From assembly GCA_021234155.1 (NCBI GenBank), contig JAJEKV010000004.1, positions 29,357,305 to 29,421,304 of the forward strand: a stretch of DNA of 64,000 nucleotides, given 5' to 3'. Under the pieces are notes generated by a model, which had not been told where the DNA came from, made no database searches, and saw only the letters and a list, made by a program, of their open reading frames with translations. Position numbers and translations under genes: made by a program. Of this stretch, positions 1-12,734 are shown piece after piece. Numbering within the stretch: the stretch's first letter is position 1; every line of letters begins with the position of its first letter. The stretch comes from Isoetes taiwanensis (taxonomy: Eukaryota; Streptophyta; Lycopodiopsida; Isoetales; Isoetaceae).

Positions 1-60
1 TCCGACATTTACCGCGATGGGCTGTTGATGGGCAGTATATTTGTGGTTAGCATTTTGCCA
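1..60. repeat. partial copy of a dispersed repeat
   Basis: The first bases (TCCGACATTTACCGCGATGG) recur almost exactly as the reverse complement near 34,637-34,656 and, more diverged, at 29,039-29,058. In those copies the block is preceded by a GGCTATAACATG motif, which here would lie outside the window. The block is a fragment of an interspersed element whose full length cannot be seen here. Confidence 0.5.
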
Positions 61-960
<900 letters not shown>

Positions 961-1021
961 GCAACCGATTTTCAATTGCCCGCCAACAAGTAGCTCGATT
1001 CAGCCAAAACATACCCCTAGC

Positions 1022-1352
1022 TTAGGGCCAGGTCACATGAGGATGTTGACATGATCTACATCATGTCGACATGAACGTTTCTAAAATGTTGGGGTCATAT
1101 GTTCATGTTAAATATAATTGCTACATGTCAAATTTTTAGGCATTTAGGGTCAATTTTTTTTAAAGTTGCTATGTGTCAAATATCTAGGAATTCATGTCAT
1201 CATGAACCCATCCAACCGAAGAGGAAGCCAGTGGGACGGATCCATGTTGACGGCAATCCATTCATTGTCAAAAAAGAAACATGTGACCCCTCACTTTTGG
1301 CATTTTGACGTCTTTTCATTCATGTTGACATGTACATGTGACCATACCCTTA
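1022..1352. mobile_element. MITE-like element with imperfect terminal inverted repeats
   Basis: The left end TTAGGGCCAGGTCACATG and the reverse complement of the right end TAAGGGTATGGTCACATG match at 14 of 18 positions. The 330-bp interior is non-coding and repeats CATGTTGACATG-type motifs. No clear target-site duplication is visible, so the exact limits and superfamily are open. Confidence 0.45.
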
Positions 1353-2024
1353 CAATTTGCCATACAATTCAAGGCCCAAATCTTGGCCCAACCATGCCAG
1401 AAATGCTGTCCGCAAATACCAAATGAAAATATTGCAAGTTTACGGGTAAGTTTGCATGTTTTTTTGGGGTTGGACACAGTAGTCCAGAAATAGAATTGCG
1501 GTCTGCACGCTGGTGGAGGCACGAAAACCTGATTCTATTTTGTGCGTTAATCCTATCTTGCACCCTGGTGGAGCCACGAAGACCTGATTCTGAAGCATGC
1601 TTGTAGAGCAATGAAAAGCTGAGGCCATATATAGTTGAATATAGTTGAGGGAATGCAGGCAGAAGACAGGGTAAGGGATTCTGAGGTTGGGGATGCTTAG
1701 GTGCTTCTGTGCAGGAAGAGCAAGTAAAAAGAACTCATGGTCTATGTCAATTCTTGCTTCGCTAAATTAACACGCTAAAGATTTTAAGGCTCTAGTGAGG
1801 CCGTTTGTGGCCTAGAGTTTGAATCCTCTGACCTCGCTTGCTGACAACCAGCTTTCGGCCTGTGTGATGATTATCTGGTGCCTTGATGACAAGCTTGGTG
1901 TCAATAGTTCATGGTCTGTATTTTTATTTCTGGTTGAGTGATTCATATGTTAATCTTGTATATTTATTGGTAATCAAAATTGGCATATTCTATTAGATTT
2001 GCAAGCCTGGTATCTTGACCTGTT

Positions 2025-2206
2025 CTACACTCATCCTCCAAATTGCACTTTTGACAAATATTAGTGCTAGAGAACAAATGCAGAACTAAGGAAATACAGA
2101 ATCTATTATAGCCATTCTACACCCATGCTTCTCAAATTTGCACTTCTGACAAAAATTCATTCTGAGAACAAATGCAGAATGAAGGAAATACAGAATTTAT
2201 TATAGT
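2025..2206. repeat. 92-bp tandem duplication
   Basis: Two adjacent copies begin CTACAC and share CAAATGCAGAA..GGAAATACAGAAT and TATTATAG, with scattered differences. The surrounding 1,353-2,615 is AT-rich and shows no gene. Confidence 0.7.
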
Positions 2207-2615
2207 CGAAATTAGATGTAGCATGTCGAGAAAGGCTGTCATAAGATTGGTCAATAAATGATATACCTTTGCAAACAACTTTTGAAGACTTGCGCAAATG
2301 CTTTGGTCAAAAAATGTAAATGCGCAAATGCTTTGGTGCAAACACTTTGCTACCATCTATGCTCCCTCCCCGCCACACCACTACCCCTTTTTTTTTTGGT
2401 TCCCTTCTGGCACGGTCTGTTAATATCCTTTCCATTGCATGCTTGGGTCTATGCCTGTTTCTAGATCTCTATGATGAAATGCAATGTCTCCTCCCATTGT
2501 GTGCTTGGGTCTGTGTAAAAGATCAAACGCTATACCCAGAAAATTCAGATTGAACTACGAAATGGAAAACCATCATGGAATGAAGAAATATACCGCATGA
2601 CATGTACTAAAAACA

Positions 2616-4335
2616 GATTAGAATTTTTTTTTTTTTTTTTGAAGGCAAGGTATTTTTATATTTATAAATAAAGGTGGTCCGAAGACCTTATTACAAGACT
2701 CCTCAAGAGCCAGATAGGAAGAATTGTATCAGTTAGTAGAACACATAAAACATCACATAACAAAATATCAAGTACTTAGGTTGGAACCCCCTCGACCTCT
2801 TCTTTGCTCTAAGTACTATGTGGGGCACTGCTGGTTCCCATCAGTACTAGAACAGTGACCACAACCTCTTCCCCAGCAGCAAATACTATGGAAGAAGGTT
2901 CCTTGCTTTTCCACTGTTATTTTGCTTCTGCTCCTGTCCACGTGCTTCTACTAGACCTCCAAAAAGGACTGCTCAAAGATATGATATTTTAAGCACAACA
3001 CTCCCGAAGGTCATCCTAGCCAATAATGTTATGCCACAGGCCTATATCTGCTGCTAAACTCAGAGCCTGCATTCCCATGAAGATCCCCTCCGAATGTAGC
3101 AAGCCTTAGGCTAACTCAAATTCGGACTCCAAAAAAGTAGCCCACATGCATCCAACTCTATGGTCTTGTCGGCCCATATAATTCAAGCGCACACATATTA
3201 GAACCCTCCCCGATTTCTAAGCGTGTATTGAGCCCATCACATTTCAAGGTTGGTTAAGATTTCCTCGAGCTTTTTCTCCGGCTGGGGACAGGAGATCACG
3301 AGCTGCTCCAAATCCCCGGCCCTAAAGATACTAGTTCCTTAACCAGGCATGGGTTAAAGGGCCAGAACAAAAGAGACTGTTTCTTAGTAGTACAACAGGT
3401 TTAGCTGCCATAGTTTCCTCCACTATCTCACGAAAATATTTTAAACCCACGTCTGAAACAATAAAGCAAACCAGACCAATCCCCACCGAAAGATATTCTT
3501 GCAATACTGCCCGACATGTTACCTTAGCATAAGCACACTAAACATAATCTCAAACCCAGCCACAGATGCCGGCTTAATAAATCTGTAGCTAGACAAAATC
3601 TTTAGCTAATATACTTCACTAAAGTAGCTTACAACTATTCAGAAGATAGAAAGAAAGAAACAAGGCTGCAAACCAGCCATAGACAAGATTCGATCCTCAA
3701 GTAGGCCCCTTCTGCACATACTTAGAGAAGAAACACTGATGTAATAAGGGATTTAGATAAATGGCAAGTCCCAATAGCACACAACACATAAGCCTTCGAA
3801 ACTCCTCCTCTGAAAATAGCATGGATTCAGACATTTCAAGAACTTGTTCCCAACCGCGCGAGGTTGGAGATCCCTATTCTGTAAGAACCCAGGCTATAAA
3901 AATAAAGATACTAACAGGCCTTCTTCATATCCGGCCAAGACACTGCAGTGAGTGCAGATCAAAACCGCACTAGAGCGGCCTTCCAACCAAAACTGAAGAA
4001 AACCTGATATCCAAAAACGACCAAGCAGCTCAAAGACTAAAAAATCGCCATTAGGGCTTACCATAGTGGGCATGATCAGAATCGAAATCAATCAGAGGCA
4101 GGGTCTGCAAATCTGTAGCTTGAGGCCACAGAAGAAGCTCCACACACCACTCCTTATCCACAGCCTGAACCATGCCAGCTCCGTCCAGAGCTCATCCAGC
4201 AGCATCTTAGGAAGGATCTGCAAGAACAACAAGGTCGGGCCTCCCGGCGCCGGCCCTAAAGAAGTTTCTGTGCCCTAGCCGCCATCGCCGGCTCGTTGTC
4301 GGCGCCTCACCGATTTCCTTATTTCCCGATTAGAA
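2616..4335 (-). mobile_element. LINE-like retroposon without ORFs, flanked by an 8-bp TSD
   Basis: The insert reads on the minus strand from about 4,327 to a poly(A) tail seen as T17 at 2,624-2,640. GATTAGAA occurs directly outside both ends (2,616-2,623 and 4,328-4,335) as a target-site duplication. The tail is preceded on the minus strand by an AT-rich 3' end resembling plant L1 tails. The GC-rich 5' end contains a GGCGATGGCGGCTAGGG segment like LINE leader sequence. No ORF1, endonuclease or reverse transcriptase can be read, so it looks non-autonomous or internally deleted. Confidence 0.65.
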
Positions 4336-4730
4336 AATTTTAGAACCAACTCTCAATGATGATGTAAACAAGATGAAGTCAGTTTCATAAATCAATATTA
4401 TATGCTCAAGAATGCTACTTTCTATAATCCACAACAGATCTTTTCTTGGCCAAGGTTGCTCGTAAAATTTCTCTTACAAAAATCTTTTTTTCTAGAAAGA
4501 TTTATTTTGCAAAAGACAACTTTGATTATTTGCAAAACCCAAGGTAGAATCATCTTATAATGTCACAAATGCAGATTATTGTTGGAGAACCCTTTGTGCT
4601 AGACGTAACCAGCACTGGACTTTGAAGAATAAGGAAAAAATTTATGTTCATATCAATCGTGTTGAATTTATGGATCCTTTTGAAATCCCTTTTAAATATT
4701 AGATTAAATCTTGCTCTCCAATAAATTCAT
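4336..4730. other. no supported feature
   Basis: AT-rich spacer between the retroposon and the phosphatase pseudogene. No ORF, RNA gene or repeat is recognised. Confidence 0.4.
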
Positions 4731-5520
4731 TTGCAAAGTTGCACCAAAAAGAAAGATAATATTGAGGCGGATGAAAGGCGAAGAAAACCTGCTAAATTTT
4801 CAGAGAAAAAGCAAGAGCAGAATTCCAAGCAAAAGACACCTCTAAGACATGCTGAAGCAGAAGTTTCCAGCCCTGCACGAAGAGATGCCGGGCAGAAGTT
4901 CCAGCCCCGCGCACCAAGAAATGGGGCGAAGTTTCCAGCCACCGCACCAACTCGTCCATGTAGGAAGACTACAAGGTTAAGCCCAATCCTGCTTGTTTTT
5001 TACTACAATGGAGTTTTGGGTAGAAGCTATGACAAGAGTCAGTTACTACCCACTGCCAAAGAAGTTGGTGTTAAGTTGATCACACTTAACAGAACCAAGT
5101 GGGTAGTAACTAGACCAGGCTGGGCCGAGTTCATAGATTGGTGCAGTCAAAATTTTCAGATAGCACTTTGGTCCAACTGCTGAGGCTCAAAATTTGAGAA
5201 TGACAGTTTAAGGGAGCATTGATGAAATACAAGGACAAATTCAAGTTCATATGGAATCGAGGATCGGTGTACCAACACAAATTTATATAATAATGGAAAG
5301 CCAATTTTTTTGAAGCACCTCAAAAAGGTCTGACAATTTCGTGTTTCACAAAAGAGAACGTGCTTCTCATTGATGACAGCAGATACAAAGGGTATCTCAA
5401 TGAGGCAAACACCATGATCTGTCCAAACAGCTGGAGCCCTGACATAGTAGATGGCAATTTCCTCATGAATGATCTAAAGGTTTGGCTCGGGGTTCTTTGA
5501 AGGCGAGGGAATGTGCAAAG
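4731..5520 (+). pseudogene. FCP1/NIF-type (HAD) phosphatase domain, decayed
   Basis: After a Lys/Arg-rich leader of about 85 codons the frame reads LLVFYYNGVLG, then VVTRPGWAEFIDWC and ALWSNC. These are the first blocks of the NIF/FCP1 phosphatase domain. The reading then shifts frame for KYKDKFKFIWNRG (about 5,226), again for KPIFLKHLKKV (about 5,298), and again for NVLLIDDSRYKGYLN (about 5,357), which is the conserved DD block, followed by NTMICPNSW. Order and spacing fit the family. The nucleophilic Asp of the usual DxD/N-G motif is Tyr here (YYNG), so even the first block would be inactive. At least three frame breaks and a stop after WSNC show it is not translated as one protein. Active relatives dephosphorylate serine, for example in the RNA polymerase II tail. 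Confidence 0.75.
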
Positions 5521-5989
5521 TTATGTCGAAAGCAACAAAATCTTGAATATGTTTGACAATCGAGAGTCAAATTTGTATTAATATGATGAAAAAACATAGA
5601 ATTAAAGCCTAGAAATAGTATTATTGTGTATATGATGTAACCTCTCTTGACTTTTTAATATAAACAAAGTTTTACTTCAATTGTTCATTTCTTGGCTATT
5701 TCAATGTTCCTCAAGGTTTTCAATGATCTTCCATTTCTTTGAATGTAAACTTACACCACCAAAGACGAGGGGCTGCAGTGTTAAGAGTGTACATCCGACC
5801 AGAACACTTGCCACTTGAAGTGTTTAAAGGACAACAGGAGCCTGTTGTGCTTGATCAAGATTCAATCAGAATATTGGAGAAAAAGTAGGGATTGGTTCAG
5901 TGACAGGATAGTCCATTTGTTCATGAGGTTAGTAATTTAATATAAACAAGTCAGATTTGAAGTCTTTCGTTGTTTCTTAAATCATCTTG

Positions 5990-6652
5990 TTTTACCGGAC
6001 CTTGGACTTTGGCGGTGTATGCACCAATTCGCATCAAGCATGACATGGAGCAGAGGTTCCATTTCATGGATCCGCCTCATTTACACATTCTTTGTCGAAG
6101 CGAGCTTGCTTCAAAGGACAAACTGTTGAACCCTCAACTTGCAATTTGAATGTACCATTACGCCAAAGATGTTATCGCTAAAGACTGGACATTGTATGTC
6201 ATTGTAGGTCTTGGAGGTCACCGGTTAAATGTCGGCCGGTGTGTACCATTTTGATGACCTAGAAATGTACAAGGGCTCCGAAAGCTTTGTCATGAGTTTT
6301 GTTGAGGATGCAAACACAAAATTCCCAAGCACCATAAAGCTGCGCCACAAGAAAATTACAAGTTCCCTCACTCAGTCTGATTGCTGGTCGTGTGGTTCTG
6401 CTATATGTGTCTTTGTAAAGAAAGTTGTGGCTGCAGTAATGCGAGACTTGGACATACTATCCCAATGCAAGGTGAGTTCATAAATTTGAAGGTATTACTC
6501 ATCCAATGTGAGGCCTGATATGTTTGTTGCAGGGTGTACCAATTTCTAGTGGCGAGTTGTTGGACACGCGCAGAATGATGATTGATGTTGTGAAATACAG
6601 TTGCTCTAGTAATAAAGCTGAGGTTGACAGATCAATAGATCTTTACTTGTAA
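5990..6652 (+). pseudogene. Ulp1-like cysteine protease (C48) C-terminal domain
   Basis: The catalytic elements of Ulp1/SENP proteases appear in order: GGH (about 6,211, in a DWTLYVIVGLGGH context), the Asp block YHFDDLEMY (6,244), and TQSDCWSCG (6,373), which supplies the oxyanion Gln and the catalytic Cys. The last part is two exons with clean splice sites: 6,229-6,471 ending AAG/GTGAGT, and 6,533-6,652 after TTGCAG, in phase, ending in TAA. Upstream an in-frame TGA (about 6,146) and a frame change before the Asp block break the reading. Ulp1 enzymes remove SUMO. In plants many Ulp1 domains are carried by Mutator- or CACTA-like transposons, and this one sits just downstream of a decayed phosphatase domain in repeat-rich DNA. 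Confidence 0.65.
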
Positions 6653-6834
6653 TCACATGTTTGTATTATTGTAACCAAAGAGGTTATTCTTGTAACCTAT
6701 TCTTTCATTGACACTCTAATGTACATTGTTGTATACTATTGTATACAATAGACTTTTCTGGCTGACCAGAGCAACACTCTGGTGGAGTTCAAATCTCCAG
6801 AAGAAATTGATGTATTCAAAGATTCATGACAATG

Positions 6835-6912
6835 TGGTGATACATGTCGTGATAGATGTGGTGATGCAAATGGTGCATGTGGTGAATCATGTGGTGCATG
6901 TGGTGAATCATA
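6835..6912 (+). repeat. GTGGTGA-type iterated motif cluster 1
   Basis: The stretch repeats GTGGTGA/GTGGTGC units, for example GTGGTGATGCAAATGGTGC and GTGGTGAATCATGTGGTGC. The same words return at about 7,198-7,283, 8,350-8,428 and 10,546-10,614, and in inverted form at 12,735-13,330. They look like binding-site iterations of the kind found near DNA transposon ends. Confidence 0.55.
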
Positions 6913-7200
6913 GGTGGCATGTTGGAGCCTAGGTGGCATGTTGGAGCCTAGGTGGCATGTTTGAGCCACCTTGGCATGTTGGAGCCTAGGTGACATATTT
7001 GAGCCACCTTGGCATGCTTGAGCCTAGGTGGCACGTTGGAGCCAACTTGGCATGTTGGGCGCCGTGGTAATGCGCTTGAGCCCGGTGGCATGTTGGAGCC
7101 TAGGTGGCATGCTACGTGGCATGTTGGAGCCTAGGTGGCATGTTGGAGCCTAGGTGGCATGTTTGAGCCACCTTGGCATGTTGGACCCTAGGTGGCATGT
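6905..7200 (+). repeat. GGTGGCATG minisatellite, locus 1
   Basis: Units of roughly 19-20 bp such as GGTGGCATGTTGGAGCCTA alternate with CCTTGGCATGTTTGAGCCA. Adjacent GGTGGC and GCCACC can pair as small hairpins. A related array in the same orientation lies at 20,088-20,372. Open frames across it are low-complexity products of the repeat. Confidence 0.85.
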
Positions 7201-7719
7201 GGTGAATCATCGGTGAATCTTTGTGGTTATCCTGTGGTGATGCAAATGGTACATATGGTGAATCATGTGGTGACATGTGGTGGGTGGCTCGGCTCCCGAG
7301 GTGTGCAATCGTATGCATGCAAACGTCCCTTTCCTCTTCTGCCTCATTCCCAAAATCGTATGCATGCCTACGATTTGCATCCCTTTATTCCCAAAATTAC
7401 GCCGCAGCCTTCATTCCAAATCCATTCCGTCCCCATCGTCTATTCCGCCATCTCCTTCACTCCTTCCCCATTCCATCCATCTCCTTCACTTCCGCCACCG
7501 CAGGAACACTATCCCGGCCATGGTGCCTGCTCCTCCGCCGCCAGCACGGTCCTCCTCTTCCTCTCAGAGGTGGAGAAGCTCGTCATGGATCATCAGGCTG
7601 TCGCTTCGTTGCGGGTGATCGAGTGGGTGCATGAGGCTTACCTCGACGAGGAGCGACTCCTCGAAATGAAGATGTATGCCATGGAGGACGACCTCCATAT
7701 AGAGCTGAAGATGGCCTGA
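7192..7719 (+). CDS. hypothetical ORF, 175 codons, doubtful
   Basis: An uninterrupted frame begins inside the minisatellite. Its last third (about residues 110-175) has ordinary composition: SEVEKLVMDHQAVASLRVIE, then a Glu/Met-rich end. The first half is translated repeat and Ser/Pro-rich sequence, so an internal start is more plausible if the frame is real. I do not recognise the family. The position next to transposon-like iterations suggests an element-borne or captured fragment. Confidence 0.2.
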   Translation: MACGESSVNLCGYPVVMQMVHMVNHVVTCGGWLGSRGVQSYACKRPFPLLPHSQNRMHAYDLHPFIPKITPQPSFQIHSVPIVYSAISFTPSPFHPSPSLPPPQEHYPGHGACSSAASTVLLFLSEVEKLVMDHQAVASLRVIEWVHEAYLDEERLLEMKMYAMEDDLHIELKMA

Positions 7720-7763
7720 AGATCAAGCCTTGTTTTTTGTAATCCCTGGTTTCAATTTTTTTG

Positions 7764-7882
7764 GCAATAGTCCTTGTGACTATTCTTTGTAAAGCTTTTT
7801 AATTAAATACAGAACTTGTTTTGCAATAGTCCTTGTGACTCCATTTTTTGTAAAGCTTTTTCATTAATGACAGAACTCCTCT
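7764..7882. repeat. 59-bp tandem duplication
   Basis: GCAATAGTCCTTGTGACT, GTAAAGCTTTTT and ACAGAACT recur in the same order in two adjacent copies. The region after it (7,883-8,346) shows no gene. Confidence 0.75.
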
Positions 7883-8349
7883 TCTCTACAGCTGTTGTGA
7901 CTATTTTTTTTGCTTTAACTGTTCTCTGAGTTTCCATCGTTGTTTTTCGGTTAATTGAACTGCTTGAGTTATTTGAACTTTTTGTCATTAATTATAAAAT
8001 GCAAACAAGGAATTTGAAGGTGCAGAATCTATGATCTGCACACTAACAAAATATGGTAACCAACAGCAAATAGGAAAATATGAGATGGGTGGCTCGGGTT
8101 CAAAAGAAATAGAGTTCAAAAGAAACTGAAAAGAAAAACACAGAATTCCCTGAAGCAAAAGTTAGTGGCCTTGCAAGAATTTTTGCACAAAGCAGAGCTT
8201 AATGAATTTTGGCCTCATATCAATTCAGGGACCTAATTTGGGATCCATATATTCTTTGTCACCAAAATCAGTCAAGATACTATCGGGAATCGAGAGCCAT
8301 TCCATTTTTCTCGACGGGTCAAAAATGGTCAATGCCCCTGGCTGATTAT

Positions 8350-8428
8350 AGTGAAATCTGTGGTGAAATCTGTGGTGAAATCTATGGTGAAAAATGTGGT
8401 GAAAAATGTGGTGAAGCTGTGGTGATGC
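8350..8428 (+). repeat. GTGGTGAA tandem cluster 2
   Basis: Seven near-tandem units of 12-13 bp of the form GTGGTGAAATCT or GTGGTGAAAAAT. This is the clearest GTGGTGAA array in the window. It lies left of the decayed ORF at 9,553-10,494 and matches the iterations at 10,546-10,614. Confidence 0.7.
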
Positions 8429-9552
8429 AAACGTTGTTTTTATATTTCAAAGGGAGAAAAATACATATGGAAATCTACCATACCCGGTAGAATAGTTCAT
8501 ACTTCTTATGAAATGAAGTATCGTGAGAAAAATCGTGGAAAACTATAACCCCGAGCTTCTAGTATTATCAAAATGCATTAGAGATATAATAATAGCTGTT
8601 TTGAAGAGGTTAATGATGACATACGATTCATCGGGCCTCAATCGATCCCGCATTGTGAGATCTCAGAACTCTTCTTCTTCCAAGTATGTTCAAGATTTCA
8701 TCAAGTTTTTCGCTCAATAGTTGGTGTAATCCCAAAGAACACTAAAACATGAGTTTTCGTTTACGCTCCCACTTATGATCTGATTCATAAAGGATTGTCT
8801 CAGTTGTTGTGTCTCCATGCATCGGCCCTGTTGAGCACTTTTTTAATGGTGAAGCATGGATCATTTCTGCTTTAGTTGGATGAACATATCCTCTTCCTCA
8901 AGCATGGAGAGAGCTGCGAACTCATCCTCGAATCATACGCCACCCCGGGACCACACGGCTGCACCGCCTCTGTTAAGTCTCCTGACTGCATCTGTGTAAA
9001 CAACATCATCTGTGTAAAACAACATCTACTACAAAGAAAGGCAACCGCCTATCACTGCCTTGGCTTCTAATTCTTTAAGCCCATCAGGAATTAACCTATG
9101 TTTTAAGCCTAGAATACCTCGGAATTCATGGGTCCTACCAGATGCGACTGCATTTGAACTGGCGAAATTATTTGTGCTCGTGTTCTCCTTCTGTTTTCTT
9201 CCGCCATAGCTGGATTGGGATAAGCCAATGTCTGCATGCAAAACTAGATTTAGGGTTTCCCTCCAATCTTTCCTGCACAGCCAGCTTTTGTTTGATTGAC
9301 CTTGCATTTGATGTGACAGATTTCCAATGGTGGGTTTCATCATGTGTTTCTCTGTCCCATTCTGTTCATCCTTAATGTAATTTTTCTGTGTGTCACTTTC
9401 ACCCTGTCAATTAAACAGTGAAGATTGAAGAGTGAAGATTTATATTAAACATATAAAATGATTACATAATGTTACATTTCAGATTACAAGCGAGCCTTGT
9501 ATTAAACATTTCAGATTACATGAGAAACAAAACTTTATATATACACTTGCTT
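8429..9552. other. no supported gene
   Basis: Several 60-100-codon frames on both strands (for example 8,523-8,720 plus and 9,029-9,343 minus) have no family signature and no consistent splice structure. The segment just left of 9,553 is AT-rich and probably the 3' untranslated side of the minus-strand ORF that ends there. Confidence 0.4.
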
Positions 9553-10494
9553 TCATTTCTGTGGGTCTATCAAAAAGAGATCTGGGTCCAACTCCTCCTC
9601 GTCATCTTCTATGATCACCAGATCAGTGGCCACCGGGTCAGCTTGCCAGCCTATTTCCTCCCATTCTGGAGGGAAAGCAAAAAACCATAATGGTGGAGTG
9701 TTAACAAACAGAATAGCAGCTTCTCCATGTCCATCCTGCAAGGCCTTGTGATGATAGAACATATCCCTGAAGTGAAGGAATTGATCCTCTGTAAACAACC
9801 TATCATAACAAAAGAGGAACCTGTCTAAGCGTAAAGGCACGGTAGCCATTAAGCGTAAAAGGTCTCAACCTTTGCGCATCCCGGTCAATAGTATGAGGAA
9901 TGGGCCAAAGATGCCGTGTGTGTAAAAATTTCGATTAGGAAGCAGAGTAAGTTGAGAGGTCCGGGAGGTTCTGTACAATTCATCCTCCCCGGTGAGAGTT
10001 TTCAGCATTTTGCGGGTCATATTCTCATCCCAAGTGAATAGAGAAATTTTCATTGTTCGAAAGCATGTCCATCCATTCTCGCATGGCTGAAAATCGGGAC
10101 AAAGACGCCTAGGTATTATGGGCTCTTTTTCTCTCGGTCACATTGTCCCATTCCAAGCACTCCATCGTTTTTGCAAAGATCCAAGAGGTGAAGTTGGCCA
10201 TGTCTCGCCGGAAGTAGCTATTGTGAAGTCGTAGAATCAGAACCGCTTCCCACCCAATCAAAATGTAAACCGCTTCCCAAGAACCTGCTGGCCAGAAATC
10301 GTAAACCGCTCCCGAACTGCTTTGTAATAAATCAGAAACTCGGTCGGGAGCAAGAAGAATGGCATCTCGGGCCTTTTGGGTTGCCCGAGGTCATTAATTT
10401 TGCCATCCCATAATGATTTTCGAATGCGGTGCCGTCCAAAAGGATGATGAGAGGAATTGATGGGACTGAGAGAATTTAAGGAAAAGGAAAGCAT
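9553..10494 (-). pseudogene. second decayed ORF of the putative DNA transposon
   Basis: Minus-strand coding potential continues across several frames. It starts near 10,494 (MLSFSLNSLSP), includes MANFTSWIFAKTMECLEWDN (about 10,200), and continues through 10,053-9,865. After a single in-frame TGA it reads to 9,553 with an acidic end (IIEDDEEELDPDLF). The frames abut and overlap as expected for one protein of roughly 300 residues broken by indels. I recognise no family. It lies directly downstream of the transposase gene on the same strand, separated by GTGGTGA iterations. That makes it a candidate accessory protein of the same element. Confidence 0.45.
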
Positions 10495-10545
10495 TTCAGT
10501 GGAAAAGCTGTTCAGAAGGATCTATCTGTCTCGGGGGAAGAGACA

Positions 10546-10614
10546 GAAAGTGAAACACGTGGTGAAACACATGTGGTGACGTGGTGACACATGTGGTGAA
10601 ACATGTGGTGAACC
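10546..10614 (+). repeat. GTGGTGA/ACATGTGGTG cluster 3
   Basis: Seven GTGGTGA or GTGAAACA units lie between the 3' side of the transposase pseudogene and the 5' end of the second ORF. This is where a promoter for the second minus-strand ORF would be. Confidence 0.6.
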
Positions 10615-12734
10615 TGGCGCATGTTATATCAGGGACATCAAAATACAATTACATATTACATCAAAAGCAAACATATTACATTGAAACAAGAGACATCAAA
10701 ATACAATTGAGCATGGAATTGAGTTTCTTATATTATTCCCAAACAAGGCAAGACACAACAACATATTCAAAATTTCTGAATCATTTCCTAACCTGTAAGA
10801 AGTGTTCAACTATTCTTCATCAGACATGCTATCTTCATCAGATAAAACCTCGGGCAAGTTTTGTAGAATCTTTTCCTCATCTGCCTGGTCTAGCATGTAA
10901 ACAGTTCGAGCACCTTTCTTGATCTCCTGCATGGGAACTCGAATAGCACAAATTTGAGTAGAGAATACAAGTGACTTTGGCTCGTTTGTCAACAACTCAT
11001 ACATCACCTTTGACCGAGGCTTCTTTCTATAGTAAATGCCCTCCACAACGGTTTCACCTCTCATAAACAAGTTTCCGTTCTGCTTGAAGTCATTTTCAAC
11101 TTCAAATTTTGGCTTGGTGCATAGCAACATCCAAAATCTGTAATCCTCCTCGTTCCCTTTAGGTGCAAAGAAGCGCAAAGTTTGTCTCCTTCTCTAAGTG
11201 CTTTCGCAAGTACATTTGCCAAGGTTGAGTATAGTGACCTGGTAGACTTATGGTCTCTTCCACATCCGCATGAACATTGGAGGATGGTTCAACGACTACA
11301 AGGTTCCATTCATCTACATACAATTTGTTCTCACACATGTCCCATTTTCCATCCAAACAATTTTTGCAAAAAAACATGATAGCTTTTACGGTATGTAGCG
11401 TGTTGGATTTCTGTCTTGAATCCATGGTGAATGAATTTGCCACGGTTTCGGAATTGTCTCGCACCCCAAGCCTTTTTCCGTTGATATCCTCGGGTTTTAT
11501 TTCCCGTAAGTATCTCGAACTTTTCTTCCATTTTAGGTCCACTCGGATGTACCACATTGAAATTGTTTCTCTGTAATTTTCACCACATCATGGGCATTAT
11601 CTAGTTTAATGTCGGGATGTTTAAGTCAGAGACCTCAGATCCATCTTTTCAATTCTCGCGCCTTCCCATCTTGTTCACCTTTTCCATGGTTTGATCCAAA
11701 GAAGTTCCACATCATGTTGACCCTCGTATCACAACCGTACCTTCCAACAAAATAAAATGATCCGGCTGCTTTGAATTGTGATGCGGCACCATCTGAAAAT
11801 ACATAGTCTTTGTTTGGGGATATTGCCTTTTTCGCTTTAAGTACTCAAAATGTTTCATAAAACAATGTTGAACAAAAAGTGTGTCATGTTCCCCATCATC
11901 CCACACATAGTAGTGTGTTTCCTTCTCAATGGTGTTCAATGCGTGGATCAACCCGATAGGTTATTTGAACAAATATAGTTATCTGGTTGTTGACCCAGCG
12001 CATGGACTGAACTTCATTCTGCTCCTTAAAAGTATAATTCTCTGCGAAGTCAACCACGGATAGGTAAGCATCTCCAGGCAAGTTATCAAGGAGTTCTTTG
12101 TACTGGCCTGCCTGCCACTTATATCTGAAGTTGTGTAAAGGAAATTTTGGAAGCTTCTCCAACATTTTGTTCACCAGTGGAAGACTTGCAGTTTCATTGT
12201 GTTGGTGAACTAGCTTAGACTTCTTGCTGCCATCTCTAAATACAGTTTTTTCATAGTCTAGGTATTCCCACTTCACCATGCCACTATCACTAGATTGTTC
12301 ATGTGGGCAGATAGGAAACTTCTTAATCCCACACTCTTTACACTCACCCAGAATGCATTCCCTCTTATGGTAAGGTTGGAAGCTAGTAGTTTTCTCACAT
12401 AAAATTCCCTGTCACAGACTTCTTGTGCTACTTATTTTGTATTCAGACGCCCTGCATTCACCATATATGTCTGACCTGCAAAGTTGACAAGTGCAGCTTT
12501 GGGTGCTTAGTTCTTATACTATTGAAGCCATCTATTAGCATCTGCAGCAGCAACTATTGAAGGTATATACAGCAGCAACTATTGAAGTCCTTTAATTTTA
12601 CAACAAACCATGGTTTCAGCTTTTCAAACATCCTCTGTTTGATCATAACACTAGGATGTTCCGTCTTGAATTTCCTGAACAATTGCAACTGCAAGGAAGA
12701 TAACAAGGTGATCAGCATATTTATTGCACACTAC

